A DNA stretch of 64,000 nucleotides from Lentibacter sp. XHP0401 (GTDB lineage: Bacteria; Pseudomonadota; Alphaproteobacteria; Rhodobacterales; Rhodobacteraceae), in assembly GCF_025751535.1 (NCBI RefSeq), contig NZ_JAOWLC010000001.1, positions 62,001 to 126,000 of the forward strand, in the 5' to 3' direction. Below are positions 52,593 through 61,899 of the stretch, piece by piece. Position 1 is the stretch's first letter; each line of letters starts with the position of its first letter. The notes under the pieces were generated by a model. That model had not been told where the DNA came from. It worked only from the letters and a program-made list of their open reading frames with translations, and did not search any database. The translations under genes were made by a program, and so were the position numbers.

Positions 52593-52634
52593 TTGCGCAC
52601 TGACACTTCTGGCTGCGCGGGGTAAGCTCTGCGC

Positions 52635-53315
52635 ATGTCGATTTGGAGCCGGATATCTGCTGCCGTTTCAGCGCTGTCACAGGGCGAGCCCCTGAGCGCT
52701 GTTTTTGCGCATCTACGGACGCCGCCCGAGCGTTCGATTGCTTTTACTATCGCTGTGATTGCGCTTGGTGCGAAGATGGCGAAGGCCGACGGCCAGGTGA
52801 CACGGGATGAGGTGATGGCCTTTCGCGAAGTCTTCCAGATTGCGCAGGAAGATGAGGCGGGTGCAGCTAGAGTCTTTAATCTTGCGCGGCAGGATGTAGC
52901 GGGCTTTGAAGACTACGCGACACGCGTGCGCGAGATGTTTGGCAAAGGCCATGAGGCGCTTGCAGATCTGCTGGAAGGACTCTTTCATATCGCGGTGGCA
53001 GACGGAATGTATCATCCTAACGAGGATGAGTTTTTGCAATCGGTGGCCGATATTTTCGGGCTGGGCGAGCGCGAATTTCGCCAGATCCGGAGCCGTTTTG
53101 TACCAGAGGCCGAAGCCGATCCTTATAGTGTTTTGGGGGTTAGCCCCGAGGCGAGCATGGCTGACGTGCGCAAGGCATGGCGCGCTCATGTGCAGGAAAG
53201 CCACCCCGACAGGCTTGTGGCACGGGGCTTGCCGCAAGAGGCCGTGAAGATGGCCGAGAAACGGATGGTTGCGATTAACCGCGCCTGGAAAGAGATTAAG
53301 GATGCGCGCGGTTAA
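52635..53315 (+). CDS. TerB-DnaJ fusion (DjlA-like) protein
   Basis: This 226-residue protein has a TerB/tellurite-resistance helical domain at about 35-150 (AFTIAVIALGAKMAKADGQV, then HIAVADGMYHPNEDEF) and a C-terminal J domain at about 165-224 with the HPD motif (VQESHPDRLV). It resembles DjlA but lacks the N-terminal membrane helix. It would be a DnaK co-chaperone. The stop overlaps the next gene's ATG by one base. Confidence 0.88.
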   Translation: MSIWSRISAAVSALSQGEPLSAVFAHLRTPPERSIAFTIAVIALGAKMAKADGQVTRDEVMAFREVFQIAQEDEAGAARVFNLARQDVAGFEDYATRVREMFGKGHEALADLLEGLFHIAVADGMYHPNEDEFLQSVADIFGLGEREFRQIRSRFVPEAEADPYSVLGVSPEASMADVRKAWRAHVQESHPDRLVARGLPQEAVKMAEKRMVAINRAWKEIKDARG

Positions 53316-54340
53316 TGCGGATTGCGACCTACAATATCGAGTGGTTCAACAATCTGTTTGATGATGCGGGGAAGCTTATGATGGATGATGGCTGGTCGGG
53401 CCGTCATGATGTGACCCGCGCGATGCAGATCGAGGCGTTGGGCTTTGTCTTTACGGCGCTTGATGCGGATGCGATCATGGTGATTGAAGCACCCGATGAG
53501 AACCGCCGCAGGCATACTGTGCCTGCACTGGATGAGTTTGCGCACGTGTTTGATTTGCGCGCAAAATCAACGCTCATAGGCTTTCACAACGATACGCAGC
53601 AAGAAATCGCACTGATGTATGACCCTGCTGCGCTGACAGTGCGTCACGCGCCTGTTGGTGACGAAACGGGTAAAAAAGGTTCCGGGCAATCGCCACGGTT
53701 TGACGGGACATTCCGGATTGATCTGGATGTGGATGCGCATGAAGATTTGGTGCAGTTCTCCAAGCCCCCCCTTGAGGTTGAGGCGATTACGGCCAAGGGA
53801 CATCTGCTTAGGCTGATTGGGACTCACCTAAAATCAAAAGCTCCACATGGCGCGCGCAATGAGAGCGAGGCGATGAAGCTCTCGATCCAGAACCGCCGAA
53901 AGCAGCTTGCACAGGCGATTTGGCTGAGGCAGCGGATTGAGGAACACCTTGGTGCGGGGGAAAGCCTGATGCTTTTGGGTGATCTCAATGACGGTCCGGG
54001 GCTGGACCAGTATGAAGACCTTTTCGGGCGATCTTCGGTTGAGATTATCATGGGCGAGCATGGCCAGAACCGTCTGTATGACCCACATGCGCGGCTTGGC
54101 TTGCAGCGCCGCCTCGGGGCGACGCCAACCTCTGCGCGCTTCTATATTCGGGAACAGAAGCGTTATTTACAGGCGCTTCTGGATTACATCATGGTCTCAT
54201 CAGACCTTGCCGCAAAGCAGCCAATCTGGCGCATATGGCACCCGTTTGATGACCCCGAATGCTGGCGTGTCCCCGAGCTACGGGATGCTTTGCTCACAGC
54301 ATCAGACCATTTTCCCGTAACGATGGATATAGATATTTAG
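53315..54340 (+). CDS. Endonuclease/exonuclease/phosphatase-family protein
   Basis: This 341-residue protein has the EEP fold motifs RIATYNIEWFNN, VIEAPDE, GTHLKSKAPHG, LLGDLNDGPG and a C-terminal SDHFPVT. The catalytic Glu, Asp, Asn and His are present. It would cut phosphodiesters in nucleic acids or lipids. No signal is seen. It ends four bases inside the stop of the next, converging gene. Confidence 0.88.
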   Translation: MRIATYNIEWFNNLFDDAGKLMMDDGWSGRHDVTRAMQIEALGFVFTALDADAIMVIEAPDENRRRHTVPALDEFAHVFDLRAKSTLIGFHNDTQQEIALMYDPAALTVRHAPVGDETGKKGSGQSPRFDGTFRIDLDVDAHEDLVQFSKPPLEVEAITAKGHLLRLIGTHLKSKAPHGARNESEAMKLSIQNRRKQLAQAIWLRQRIEEHLGAGESLMLLGDLNDGPGLDQYEDLFGRSSVEIIMGEHGQNRLYDPHARLGLQRRLGATPTSARFYIREQKRYLQALLDYIMVSSDLAAKQPIWRIWHPFDDPECWRVPELRDALLTASDHFPVTMDIDI

Positions 54341-54780
54341 GGGGCCTCAAAGGTGAGGCCAAAGGAAATAAGACCATCTGCGCTGTCAGCGTTCATCGGG
54401 GTGAATTGCACAAAAGCGTGGCCCTGCCGTAGCTGTGCTCCGCCGATAAAGACAACATCACCGCCGAGATGGGTTTTGAAATTGCGCCCGTCTGTCGGGT
54501 AGTGAGCGAGGCCTGCAAAGAGGCCTGCATCGCCTGTTTTCCACTGTTTCAAGGGAAGGTAGCTTGTTGCGGCGATGGACACCCGCTCGTAGCTGTTGAG
54601 ATAGATGCCAAGGCTGAGGGCAGTGCGTTCGCGCTCCCATGTTGCAAAAAAGCCTGGATTGAATTCGTTAAAACCAGTGCCCCCGATGTGTTTTGATCCG
54701 AGCAAAACAGAAAACCTGTCTGGCCCTGCGTGCAGTGAAGTTGCGAAAAAGCAGAGGCAGAGGGCAATGATGGTGCGCAT
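54337..54780 (-). CDS. Exported beta-rich protein of unknown function
   Basis: This 147-residue protein has a signal peptide (MRTIIALCLCFFATSLHA) and a mature part with alternating hydrophobic residues and many Gly/Tyr/Phe (FSVLLGSKHIGGTGFNEFNP, then a C-terminal LISFGLTFEAP), like a small outer-membrane beta-barrel or palmitoyltransferase-like fold. I do not recognise the family. It is divergent from a small exported gene. Confidence 0.65.
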   Translation of the reverse strand: MRTIIALCLCFFATSLHAGPDRFSVLLGSKHIGGTGFNEFNPGFFATWERERTALSLGIYLNSYERVSIAATSYLPLKQWKTGDAGLFAGLAHYPTDGRNFKTHLGGDVVFIGGAQLRQGHAFVQFTPMNADSADGLISFGLTFEAP

Positions 54781-54856
54781 TATGGTGTATCTTTCTAGGG
54801 AATGGTCGGGTGCCCGAGGCATTGGAAACTGATTTGAGAGAGCTTATATAAAGAGA

Positions 54857-55219
54857 ATGAGACAATATTTAGCCATTGCCAGCATGATTTTTGGGCTTGC
54901 TTTTGTGCCCGCTGCGGATGCCGAAGAGAGCGGCAGTTCGCTTATGGAGCGGGGGGCAAAGCTGTTCTTTGAGGGCATCCTGAAAGAGGTTGAACCTGCG
55001 GTGAAAGACCTTCAGGGACTGTTGGAGGATATGGAACCCGCGCTGCAGGATTTTGTGCAGCAAATGGGCCCGGCGCTGGCGGATCTGATGGACGAGATAG
55101 AAGATTTCAGCGCGTATCATCCGCCCGAGATTTTGCCGAACGGGGATATTATCATGCGCAAGAAAACGCCTGATGAGTTGCCCCCTACACCTGAGGATGG
55201 TGAGGCGGTAGATCTCTAG
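54857..55219 (+). CDS. Small exported acidic protein
   Basis: This 120-residue protein has a signal peptide (MRQYLAIASMIFGLAFVPAA) and a helical mature part with the repeated pattern LxxLLEDMEPALQDFVQQM. It ends with a Pro-rich acidic tail. Such proteins occur widely in Rhodobacterales, often with a wrong AAA ATPase label; no nucleotide motif is present here. The function is unknown. Its stop is one base from the ppx stop. Confidence 0.7.
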   Translation: MRQYLAIASMIFGLAFVPAADAEESGSSLMERGAKLFFEGILKEVEPAVKDLQGLLEDMEPALQDFVQQMGPALADLMDEIEDFSAYHPPEILPNGDIIMRKKTPDELPPTPEDGEAVDL

Positions 55220-55220
55220 G

Positions 55221-56768
55221 CTATTGTTTTAAAATAATGTTTGGCGTTGCCGGGAAGGCTGCTGCCAGAGAATTGAAGCGCGCTTCGGCGACTTCACCAA
55301 AGAGCGGCACAGCATCCGGACTGAGCGTAAGTTCGAGAATGCGTTTTTTGGGATAGAGACGCATTTTTCCGATGTGTGCATCTTTTTGCAGCCAGAGCAT
55401 TGCCCCGAAGCGCATGGCTTTTCCAACCGTTTCAGCAACTTGCTGATCTGCTTCCGAGATAAGCTCTGCTATGGGCTCAAAGCGCGCGGTTGTAATGCGC
55501 GAATTTGAGTAACGATAGAGCAGAGCGAGGCCCAGAAATACCCGCTCGTTGTGACGGATGCCGCCCAGATTGGCTTGGGTGGCAAGGTTGAAGCAGGTTT
55601 CGGCGCGGTAATCGGGGTGCGCACGCCAGCTTACGTCATGAAGCAGGCAGGCGGCTTTGATCAGCTTGAGCCGCTCGGGCGAGGCCGATTTGAAGAGCGG
55701 TTGGATAAATTCGTAAAGCGTGCGGCCGAATCCGGGAAGGCGTGCATCTTTTGATTCAGCGAAGCGGCAAGCCTCGATGAGCGGATCACGATCGCGCAAA
55801 GCTTGCGGCATTTGCTCATAAAGCATTCCTTCGCGGATTCCGTAGGAGCTGATGGCGATATCGTGTGGTCTGAACTCTCGCACCACTTCCTTAAGAACTT
55901 CTGAAGCGATCGGGACGAGCTTCATGCGGCTTGAGGATACGCCCGCCTGATTCCTGACTTCTTCGGTGTCGTTTCGGGCAATAAATTCGGATGTTGCGGT
56001 GACGGCTTTGCGGCTCATCCTGTATTCATGTAGCACATGCAGCGGATAGCCGCGCCGCTCCATGTCGATCCGTGCGATGGCCCGCCATGAGCCGCCGACA
56101 AGAAACAGGCGGTTGTGCTGCGGGCCGAGCCGCGCGTGCAGGTCCTGAATCGTGCTGCGGATGATCTCTTTGCGGGCCTTTTTGCCACCCTTCACACTCA
56201 TTAGACGCTGCGGACCGAGGGGCGAGCTGACGCGCTTGCCGACCACGCCATCGGAGATTTCAGCAAGCTCCATGGAGGAGCCGCCAATATCGCAGACGAG
56301 GCCGTAAGACCCTGGCCAGCCTAGCAAAACCCCTTGTGCCGAGAGGCGGGCTTCTTCTTCACCATCAATCACATGAAGCTGCAAGCCTGTCTCGGATTCG
56401 ACAAGGTCGCGGAACTCTTGCCCGTCTTCGGCCTCGCGCACGGCGGCTGTGGCGACGGCTGTGAGAGGGCCTGTGTTCATACCCGCAGCGAGGCGCTGAA
56501 AGCGGCGGATCGCACTGAGCGCGCGGGTGCGCCCTGACGGGTTGAGGCGGCCTGTTTCGGCGATACCTTCACCGAGGCCGCACATGACCTTTTCGTTGAA
56601 GAAATAAGCGGGGGAGCGGGCGGCACCGTCAAAGACCACGAGGCGCACAGAGTTTGACCCGACATCCACCACACCGACGCGACTGAGAGCTCGCGCCTTG
56701 GGGTCTTGAAAGAGCGGGCGGCCAAAAAGCCCCCAATCACTTGAATTCGCTTGGTTTTCGCCGTCCAT
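55221..56768 (-). CDS. ppx: Exopolyphosphatase/GppA-family phosphatase
   Basis: This 515-residue protein has the Ppx/GppA actin-like ATPase fold with VGVVDVGSNSVRLVVFDG (about 31-48), VCDIGGSSMELAEI and an HD-like C-terminal domain (KAACLLHDVSWRAHPDYR). It breaks polyphosphate or pppGpp. It lies downstream of ppk1 on the same strand, the usual pairing, but with a 224-base gap. That gap holds three GTGCAC repeats. Confidence 0.92.
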   Translation of the reverse strand: MDGENQANSSDWGLFGRPLFQDPKARALSRVGVVDVGSNSVRLVVFDGAARSPAYFFNEKVMCGLGEGIAETGRLNPSGRTRALSAIRRFQRLAAGMNTGPLTAVATAAVREAEDGQEFRDLVESETGLQLHVIDGEEEARLSAQGVLLGWPGSYGLVCDIGGSSMELAEISDGVVGKRVSSPLGPQRLMSVKGGKKARKEIIRSTIQDLHARLGPQHNRLFLVGGSWRAIARIDMERRGYPLHVLHEYRMSRKAVTATSEFIARNDTEEVRNQAGVSSSRMKLVPIASEVLKEVVREFRPHDIAISSYGIREGMLYEQMPQALRDRDPLIEACRFAESKDARLPGFGRTLYEFIQPLFKSASPERLKLIKAACLLHDVSWRAHPDYRAETCFNLATQANLGGIRHNERVFLGLALLYRYSNSRITTARFEPIAELISEADQQVAETVGKAMRFGAMLWLQKDAHIGKMRLYPKKRILELTLSPDAVPLFGEVAEARFNSLAAAFPATPNIILKQ

Positions 56769-56910
56769 CCGCGCCCCCGAAAGCGTTCTGGCTCCCTTAT
56801 GGCGCGCGGGGCGGGGTGCGTCAACACCGCAGGTTCGGGTTACCGATGCGTAAAAGCCGCGCAGGGGGGATTTACGAATTTTGGAGGGGCTAAAACAGGG
56901 GGGTGAAAAG

Positions 56911-56938
56911 CGTGCACAACGCGTGCACCCCCGTGCAC
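56911..56938. repeat. Three CGTGCAC repeats in the ppk1-ppx gap
   Basis: CGTGCAC occurs at 56911-56917, 56922-56928 and 56932-56938; each contains the GTGCAC palindrome. The close spacing of 10-11 bases puts them on one DNA face. It could be an operator for the ppx transcript. Confidence 0.4.
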
Positions 56939-56992
56939 CGCCAAAAGCGAGTCGTTTTGATGAACCATGCGGAGCGGAGGGTTAACGCCGTT

Positions 56993-59176
56993 TCAATCTT
57001 CTGCGTGGGTGAGCTTTGGCACATCCGATGCCCCTGCGGAGCCGCGCCCCGAGAGGGAGGGGTTTTCCATGAAGAAGCGATGACAGTTGAAGCTGAACGT
57101 GCCTTCGGGCAGCTCTTCACGTGTGAAGCGGCCCGAGGCGTCCATCACCCAGCTTTGGGCTGTATCGGCCATGTTCGCCGCCATGACCTGACTTGTGATC
57201 TGGGCTTTGACTGTGGGGTTGTTGATCTCGACCAGTGTTTCGACGCGGCGCGAGAGGTTGCGACCCATCCAGTCGGCCGAGGAGATAAACACGCGGGATT
57301 TCTTGTGTGGCAGGCCGTGGCCCGCGCCAAAGCAGACGATGCGAGAATGCTCAAGGAAGCGCCCGACGATGGACTTGACACGGATGTTCTCGGATAGGCC
57401 TTTGACACCCGGTCTGAGGCCGCAGATTCCACGGATCACGAGGCTGATCTCGACACCGGCTTGGGAAGCGGCATAGAGCGCGTCGATCACTTCGGGTTCG
57501 ATGATCGAATTCATTTTGGCCCAGATTTGCGCAGGGCGGCCTGCGCGGGCGTGTTCGGCCTCGGCTGCGATCATCTCCAGCAGGCGGGGTTTGAGGCTGA
57601 GCGGCGAGATGGCGAGGTTTTCGAGCGCGTCGGGTTCGACGTAGCCGGAGAGATAGTTGAACACTTTGGTGGCATCGCGGCCCAAGGCTGCATCGCAGGT
57701 GAAGAGCGACAGGTCGGTATAGATGCGCGCAGTGATGGGGTGATAGTTGCCTGTGCCGTAGTGGGTGTAGGTGACAAGGCGGTCGCCCTCGCGGCGCACC
57801 ACAGTGGAGATTTTGGCGTGAGTCTTGAGGGTGAGAAAGCCATAGACCACATGCGCGCCCGCGCGCTCGAGGCGGCGGGACTGGCGGATGTTGGCTGCTT
57901 CATCAAAGCGGGCCTTCAGCTCGACAAGGGCGGTGACGGATTTGCCTTCTTCGGCAGCTTCGCAGAGCGCTTCCACGATCGGGCTGTCGCGCGAGGTGCG
58001 ATAGAGCGTTTGCTTGATGGCCACCACATCGGGGTCGCGGGCGGCTTGCTGAAGGAAGCGCACGACCATATCGAAGGTTTCATAGGGGTGATGGAGCAGC
58101 ATGTCTTTCTGGCGGATCGCAGCGAAGATATCGCCCTCGTGGTCTTGCACACGCTCGGGGATGCGCGGGGAAAAGGCGGGCCAGAGCAAATCGGGCCGCT
58201 CGTCGAGCACGAGGCCTGACAGGTCGGCGAGGCCGATCATGCCGCTGATCTCGACGATCTCGTTTTCGGTGACATGCAGCTCGCGCTGGATCATTTTGAG
58301 CAGCCGTGTGGGCGCATCTGCCGAAATGGTCAGGCGCACAACCTCGCCGCGGCGGCGCCGCTTGAGCGCGGTTTCAAACTCGCGGACAAGATCTTCGGCT
58401 TCGTCCTCGACCTCAAGATCACTGTCGCGCAACACACGAAAGCCACATGCGCCTTTGAGGCGAAACCCCGGAAAGAGGCTTGGCAAATGCTCCAGCACCA
58501 ACTCTTCCAGCGGCAGGAAGCGGAACTGACCTTCGGGGGCGGGCAGGGCGACAAACCGTGCGATCTGCGCGGGAATGGGCAAAAGCGCCTGAAGCTTGCG
58601 CTTTTCGCGTTCGCTCTCAAGCTCGAGTGCGAGCGCGAAGCCTGTGTTGGGGATAAAAGGAAACGGATGTGCCGGATCAATCGCCAGGGGCGACAGCACG
58701 GGGAAGACTTGCTCCAGAAACACTTCGCGCAAGAGAGATTTGTCCTCATCTGTCAGCTCGTCGCGGGTGCAGATATCAATGCCTGCTTCTGTCATTTCTT
58801 CGGTGAGGGCGGCAAAAATTTCTTGCTGGCGCGCGAGAAGTTCGCGGGCATTGTCATTGATCAGCACAAGCTGATCGGCAGGGGTGAGCCCGTCAATCGC
58901 GGGGGTGGTCACGCCCTCTTTGACCATCTCGCGCAGGCCCGCCACGCGCACGGTATAAAACTCGTCGAGATTGGTTGCGGATATCGAGACGAACCTGAGG
59001 CGCTCGAGCAGCGGCACGCGGGGGTTTTCGGCTTCTTCCAGCACACGCCAGTTAAACCCGAGCCAGCTGAGCTCGCGGTTCATGAAGCGGGCAGGGCCGG
59101 CCAGATCCCCTTCAAGTTCTTGGGGCTCGGGGAAGGGTGCGGCGAGAAAATCGGCAAGAATCGGAGCGTGGGTCAT
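56993..59176 (-). CDS. ppk1: Polyphosphate kinase 1
   Basis: This 727-residue protein has the PPK1 N-terminal domain (FMNRELSWLGFNWRVLEEAE), the catalytic THYGTGNYHP with the phospho-His at about 470, and the C-terminal RGICGLRPGVKGLSENI domain with RVFISSADWMGRNLSRRVE. It makes polyphosphate from ATP. The ATG at 59176 (MTHAPILADF) is chosen; an upstream extension is not conserved. Near the promoter is a weak Pho-box-like stretch (CTGAAAACTGTTAC on the minus strand). Confidence 0.95.
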   Translation of the reverse strand: MTHAPILADFLAAPFPEPQELEGDLAGPARFMNRELSWLGFNWRVLEEAENPRVPLLERLRFVSISATNLDEFYTVRVAGLREMVKEGVTTPAIDGLTPADQLVLINDNARELLARQQEIFAALTEEMTEAGIDICTRDELTDEDKSLLREVFLEQVFPVLSPLAIDPAHPFPFIPNTGFALALELESEREKRKLQALLPIPAQIARFVALPAPEGQFRFLPLEELVLEHLPSLFPGFRLKGACGFRVLRDSDLEVEDEAEDLVREFETALKRRRRGEVVRLTISADAPTRLLKMIQRELHVTENEIVEISGMIGLADLSGLVLDERPDLLWPAFSPRIPERVQDHEGDIFAAIRQKDMLLHHPYETFDMVVRFLQQAARDPDVVAIKQTLYRTSRDSPIVEALCEAAEEGKSVTALVELKARFDEAANIRQSRRLERAGAHVVYGFLTLKTHAKISTVVRREGDRLVTYTHYGTGNYHPITARIYTDLSLFTCDAALGRDATKVFNYLSGYVEPDALENLAISPLSLKPRLLEMIAAEAEHARAGRPAQIWAKMNSIIEPEVIDALYAASQAGVEISLVIRGICGLRPGVKGLSENIRVKSIVGRFLEHSRIVCFGAGHGLPHKKSRVFISSADWMGRNLSRRVETLVEINNPTVKAQITSQVMAANMADTAQSWVMDASGRFTREELPEGTFSFNCHRFFMENPSLSGRGSAGASDVPKLTHAED

Positions 59177-59318
59177 GGCCGGGGTATAGCCTTCATATGT
59201 AACAGTTTTCAGATGTCCGTCAGAATAATGCGCGGCACATGGCGCAATGTCCACCGCCGCTTTTGCGGCGCTCAATCGGGGCGGATGTTGTTGCAGGGGG
59301 CTACGGAAGGGGAAGCCT

Positions 59319-60080
59319 TCAGCTTTCCCCTTTGATTTTGCGCCGCATCGAGCGTTGATAGAGGGCCGGGGAGAGGCGCATCACCCAGCCTGCCAGCCGT
59401 GCAACACGGCCCACGGGGATAAACTCGCGTTGCTTTTTGACGCCGGTGAGGATTATCCGTGCGGCTGCGTCGGGGCTCATGTAATCTATCCCGTCTGTTG
59501 CTGATCCGGGGCGCGCGATGCCGTCTTTTGTGCGAGCGGGATTGCCGATGTTTGTTGCGACAAAACTGGGCGCCGCGATCAGGCAGCGCACACCGAAGGC
59601 CGCCTCTTCGGAGCGCAGGGACGAGAAAAAGCCCTGCAAAGCATGTTTTGAGGCAGCATAGGCTGTGCGGCCATGCAAGGGCGCAAAGCCCGCGACCGAC
59701 GAGACCGCCAGATGCGTGCCTTGGCTTTTGCGCAGCTCTTGCAGGAACAGGCGCGCCATTTCGACGGCGGCGAAATAGTTGATCTCGAAAACGCGCCGGT
59801 GGCTTGTTGCGTCGGCCTCGGCGAAGGGGCCGATCTGGGACACGCCTGCGTTGTAGATCACCAGATCAATCGAAGGCCGCGCTGCGATGATCTGCGCGGC
59901 GGCATTTTCCAGCGCTTGGGTGTTTGTCAGATCCACGGATACAGGCGTTCGGCTTTCTGTTGTCTCCAGCCCCTTGATATCAACGTCCATCAAGACGCAG
60001 TGCCATCCTTCGGCTTCAAGCTGCCCGGCCAGTGCGCGGCCCAATCCGCCATTGCCGCCAGAGATAACAGCCGTCTTCAT
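59319..60080 (-). CDS. SDR-family NAD(P) oxidoreductase
   Basis: This 253-residue protein has an SDR nucleotide motif SGGNGGLG, the structural YNAGVSQIG and the catalytic Ser-Tyr-Lys (SSVAGFAPLHGRTAYAASK). The C-terminal basic tail (YQRSMRRKIKGES) suggests membrane contact. It would oxidise or reduce a hydroxyl or keto group. It is the last gene of a four-gene overlapping operon; it overlaps the epimerase by four bases. Confidence 0.88.
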   Translation of the reverse strand: MKTAVISGGNGGLGRALAGQLEAEGWHCVLMDVDIKGLETTESRTPVSVDLTNTQALENAAAQIIAARPSIDLVIYNAGVSQIGPFAEADATSHRRVFEINYFAAVEMARLFLQELRKSQGTHLAVSSVAGFAPLHGRTAYAASKHALQGFFSSLRSEEAAFGVRCLIAAPSFVATNIGNPARTKDGIARPGSATDGIDYMSPDAAARIILTGVKKQREFIPVGRVARLAGWVMRLSPALYQRSMRRKIKGES

Positions 60081-61006
60081 AGGCCTGCCTCGCGCGTCCA
60101 GAGGGCAAACACTTCAGCCGAGGTCAGCTCGGGTGTGTAGCCGAACACGCTTTTGAGGCGCGCATTGTCCAACACGGGGCGGTATTGCAAAAAACGCACC
60201 TGCTCGGGGCCGTATTGCGAGAGGCCCAGCGGATGCGCTACGGCCAGTGCGGCCTTTACGGCCCAAGCAGGCAGGCGCAAAACAGATTTGTTCAGAGCGC
60301 GGGCCAGTTCATCAACCGAGAGCCAGCCATCTCCAGCCACGTTATAGACGCCTGCGGGGCCATCCGTTGCGGCGCGTTTAACAATGCGGGCGAGGTCTTT
60401 TGTCCAGATGAAAACGAAGGGGCTGTCGCTGCCTTTGATGGCAAGCAGCCGTTTGCGGCGAAAGAGGGCTGTGATCTGGGTGTCTGTTCCGGCGCCAAGC
60501 ACCGTTCCGACGCGCAGGACAACCTGCTCAAGCTGCGGGTGCTGTTGTCGTGCCGCTGCCAGCATCTCCTCAACCTGCCGCTTGTGATCGGCATAGGCGA
60601 ACTCGGGGTTGCCGCGGCAAGGGTCATCCTCGCTCAGCGGCAGGGGGTTGTCGGGGTAATAGCCATAGGCTGCGCCCGAGCTTGTCACCACCAGCCGTTT
60701 GACCCCATGTGCGACACAGGCCTTGAGCACATTGCGGGTGCCGGTGACATCGACTGCAAAGGCCTGTTCACGGCTCATGCCCTGCGGTGGCGTGACGATA
60801 GAGGCGAGGTGAACGACAACATCGGGGCGCACCTCTTTGATGACGGTGTCAGGGTCCGTGCCTGTGACATCCATGCGCCGGAACTCCAGATGATCCGGCA
60901 GGCCCGCCCGGGTAAGGTCTGTGACCACAATGCTATCTGCGGGCAGGGCCGCAGCAAGGGCGCGGCCAACCATGCCCGCGCCGCCAGTGATGAGAATACG
61001 GGTCAT
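60077..61006 (-). CDS. NAD-dependent epimerase/dehydratase (3-beta-HSD-like)
   Basis: This 309-residue extended SDR has the nucleotide motif ITGGAGMVGRALA, SSGAAYG and YADHK (Tyr-x-x-x-Lys). The late part (AVAHPLGLSQYGPEQVRFLQ) is like the 3-beta-hydroxysteroid dehydrogenase/isomerase or sugar-epimerase branches. The substrate cannot be told. It overlaps both neighbours by four bases. Confidence 0.85.
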   Translation of the reverse strand: MTRILITGGAGMVGRALAAALPADSIVVTDLTRAGLPDHLEFRRMDVTGTDPDTVIKEVRPDVVVHLASIVTPPQGMSREQAFAVDVTGTRNVLKACVAHGVKRLVVTSSGAAYGYYPDNPLPLSEDDPCRGNPEFAYADHKRQVEEMLAAARQQHPQLEQVVLRVGTVLGAGTDTQITALFRRKRLLAIKGSDSPFVFIWTKDLARIVKRAATDGPAGVYNVAGDGWLSVDELARALNKSVLRLPAWAVKAALAVAHPLGLSQYGPEQVRFLQYRPVLDNARLKSVFGYTPELTSAEVFALWTREAGL

Positions 61007-61899
61007 GGCGCGACCTTTCTGCGGGACATGATGTTTGCAAGGGCCAGCCCCGAAATGGCGTGCCAGATGCCCCAGAAGGCAGCGACAATTGCCATGCCGC
61101 CGAGACCGCCGAAGAAACCGAAGATCAGAACCAGTCCGAGCCCCGAATTCTGGATGCCTGTTTCGATGGTGACGGCCCTGCGATCAAACGGGGACAACCC
61201 CGCAAGGGTTGCCAGCGCGTAGCCGCCGCCAAGGCCGAGTGCGTTGTGAACGATGACCAGCCCTGCGATGCTGCCCGCGAAGGCAAGGAACAGAGGCCAG
61301 TTTGCCGCCAGTGCCAAAGTGACAAAGCCCACAAAAATCGCCATCGAAAGCCATTGCAACGGTTTGCGCAAATTCCGGGTCAGATCGGGGCGGTTTGTGT
61401 TGAGGGCAACGCCCAGAACCAGCGGCAATATCAGCATGAGACCAACCGTGATGGCGACGCTGAGCGGGTCAATCGCTGTGGCGCGCAGGATTTCGGCGGA
61501 GGGGGGGTAGAGGCTGCCCCAAAAGGCGATATTGAGCGGGGTTAAAGCTATTGCGCTGACGGTTGCGAAGGCTGTCATCGACACTGACAGGGCGGTATTG
61601 CCGCCTGCGCGGTGGGTGATGAAGTTCGAGATATTGCCGCCCGGGCAAGCCGCGACGAGGATCAGACCGAGGGCAACCGAGGCTTGCGGCTGTGCTGCCA
61701 TAACGAGCAGGAATGTCAGTGCTGGCAGCAGAATGAACTGCGAGAAAAGACCGACAATCAGAGGCTTGGGCGCTTTTGCCAAGAGCTTGAAATCGCGCGG
61801 CTTCAAGTCGATGGCAATCGAGAACATCACCACAGCAAGGATTGCATTGAGCAAGGTCAGCGAGCCGGCGGAGAAATCTATAACCGCGTCGTCGATCAT
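61003..61899 (-). CDS. Bile acid:sodium symporter (BASS) family transporter
   Basis: This 298-residue membrane protein with about nine to ten segments has the BASS motifs VAACPGGNISNFITHRAGGN and ETGIQNSGLGLVLIF. It takes up organic anions such as bile acids, pantoate or keto acids with Na+. The ATG at 61899 overlaps the monooxygenase stop (ATGA). It probably brings in the substrate of the operon enzymes. Confidence 0.9.
   Translation of the reverse strand: MIDDAVIDFSAGSLTLLNAILAVVMFSIAIDLKPRDFKLLAKAPKPLIVGLFSQFILLPALTFLLVMAAQPQASVALGLILVAACPGGNISNFITHRAGGNTALSVSMTAFATVSAIALTPLNIAFWGSLYPPSAEILRATAIDPLSVAITVGLMLILPLVLGVALNTNRPDLTRNLRKPLQWLSMAIFVGFVTLALAANWPLFLAFAGSIAGLVIVHNALGLGGGYALATLAGLSPFDRRAVTIETGIQNSGLGLVLIFGFFGGLGGMAIVAAFWGIWHAISGLALANIMSRRKVAP

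Noticed and set aside
59180-59215. Pho-box-like stretch upstream of ppk1
   Set aside because: CTGAAAA and CTGTTAC only loosely match the Pho box repeat, so I do not claim PhoB control.
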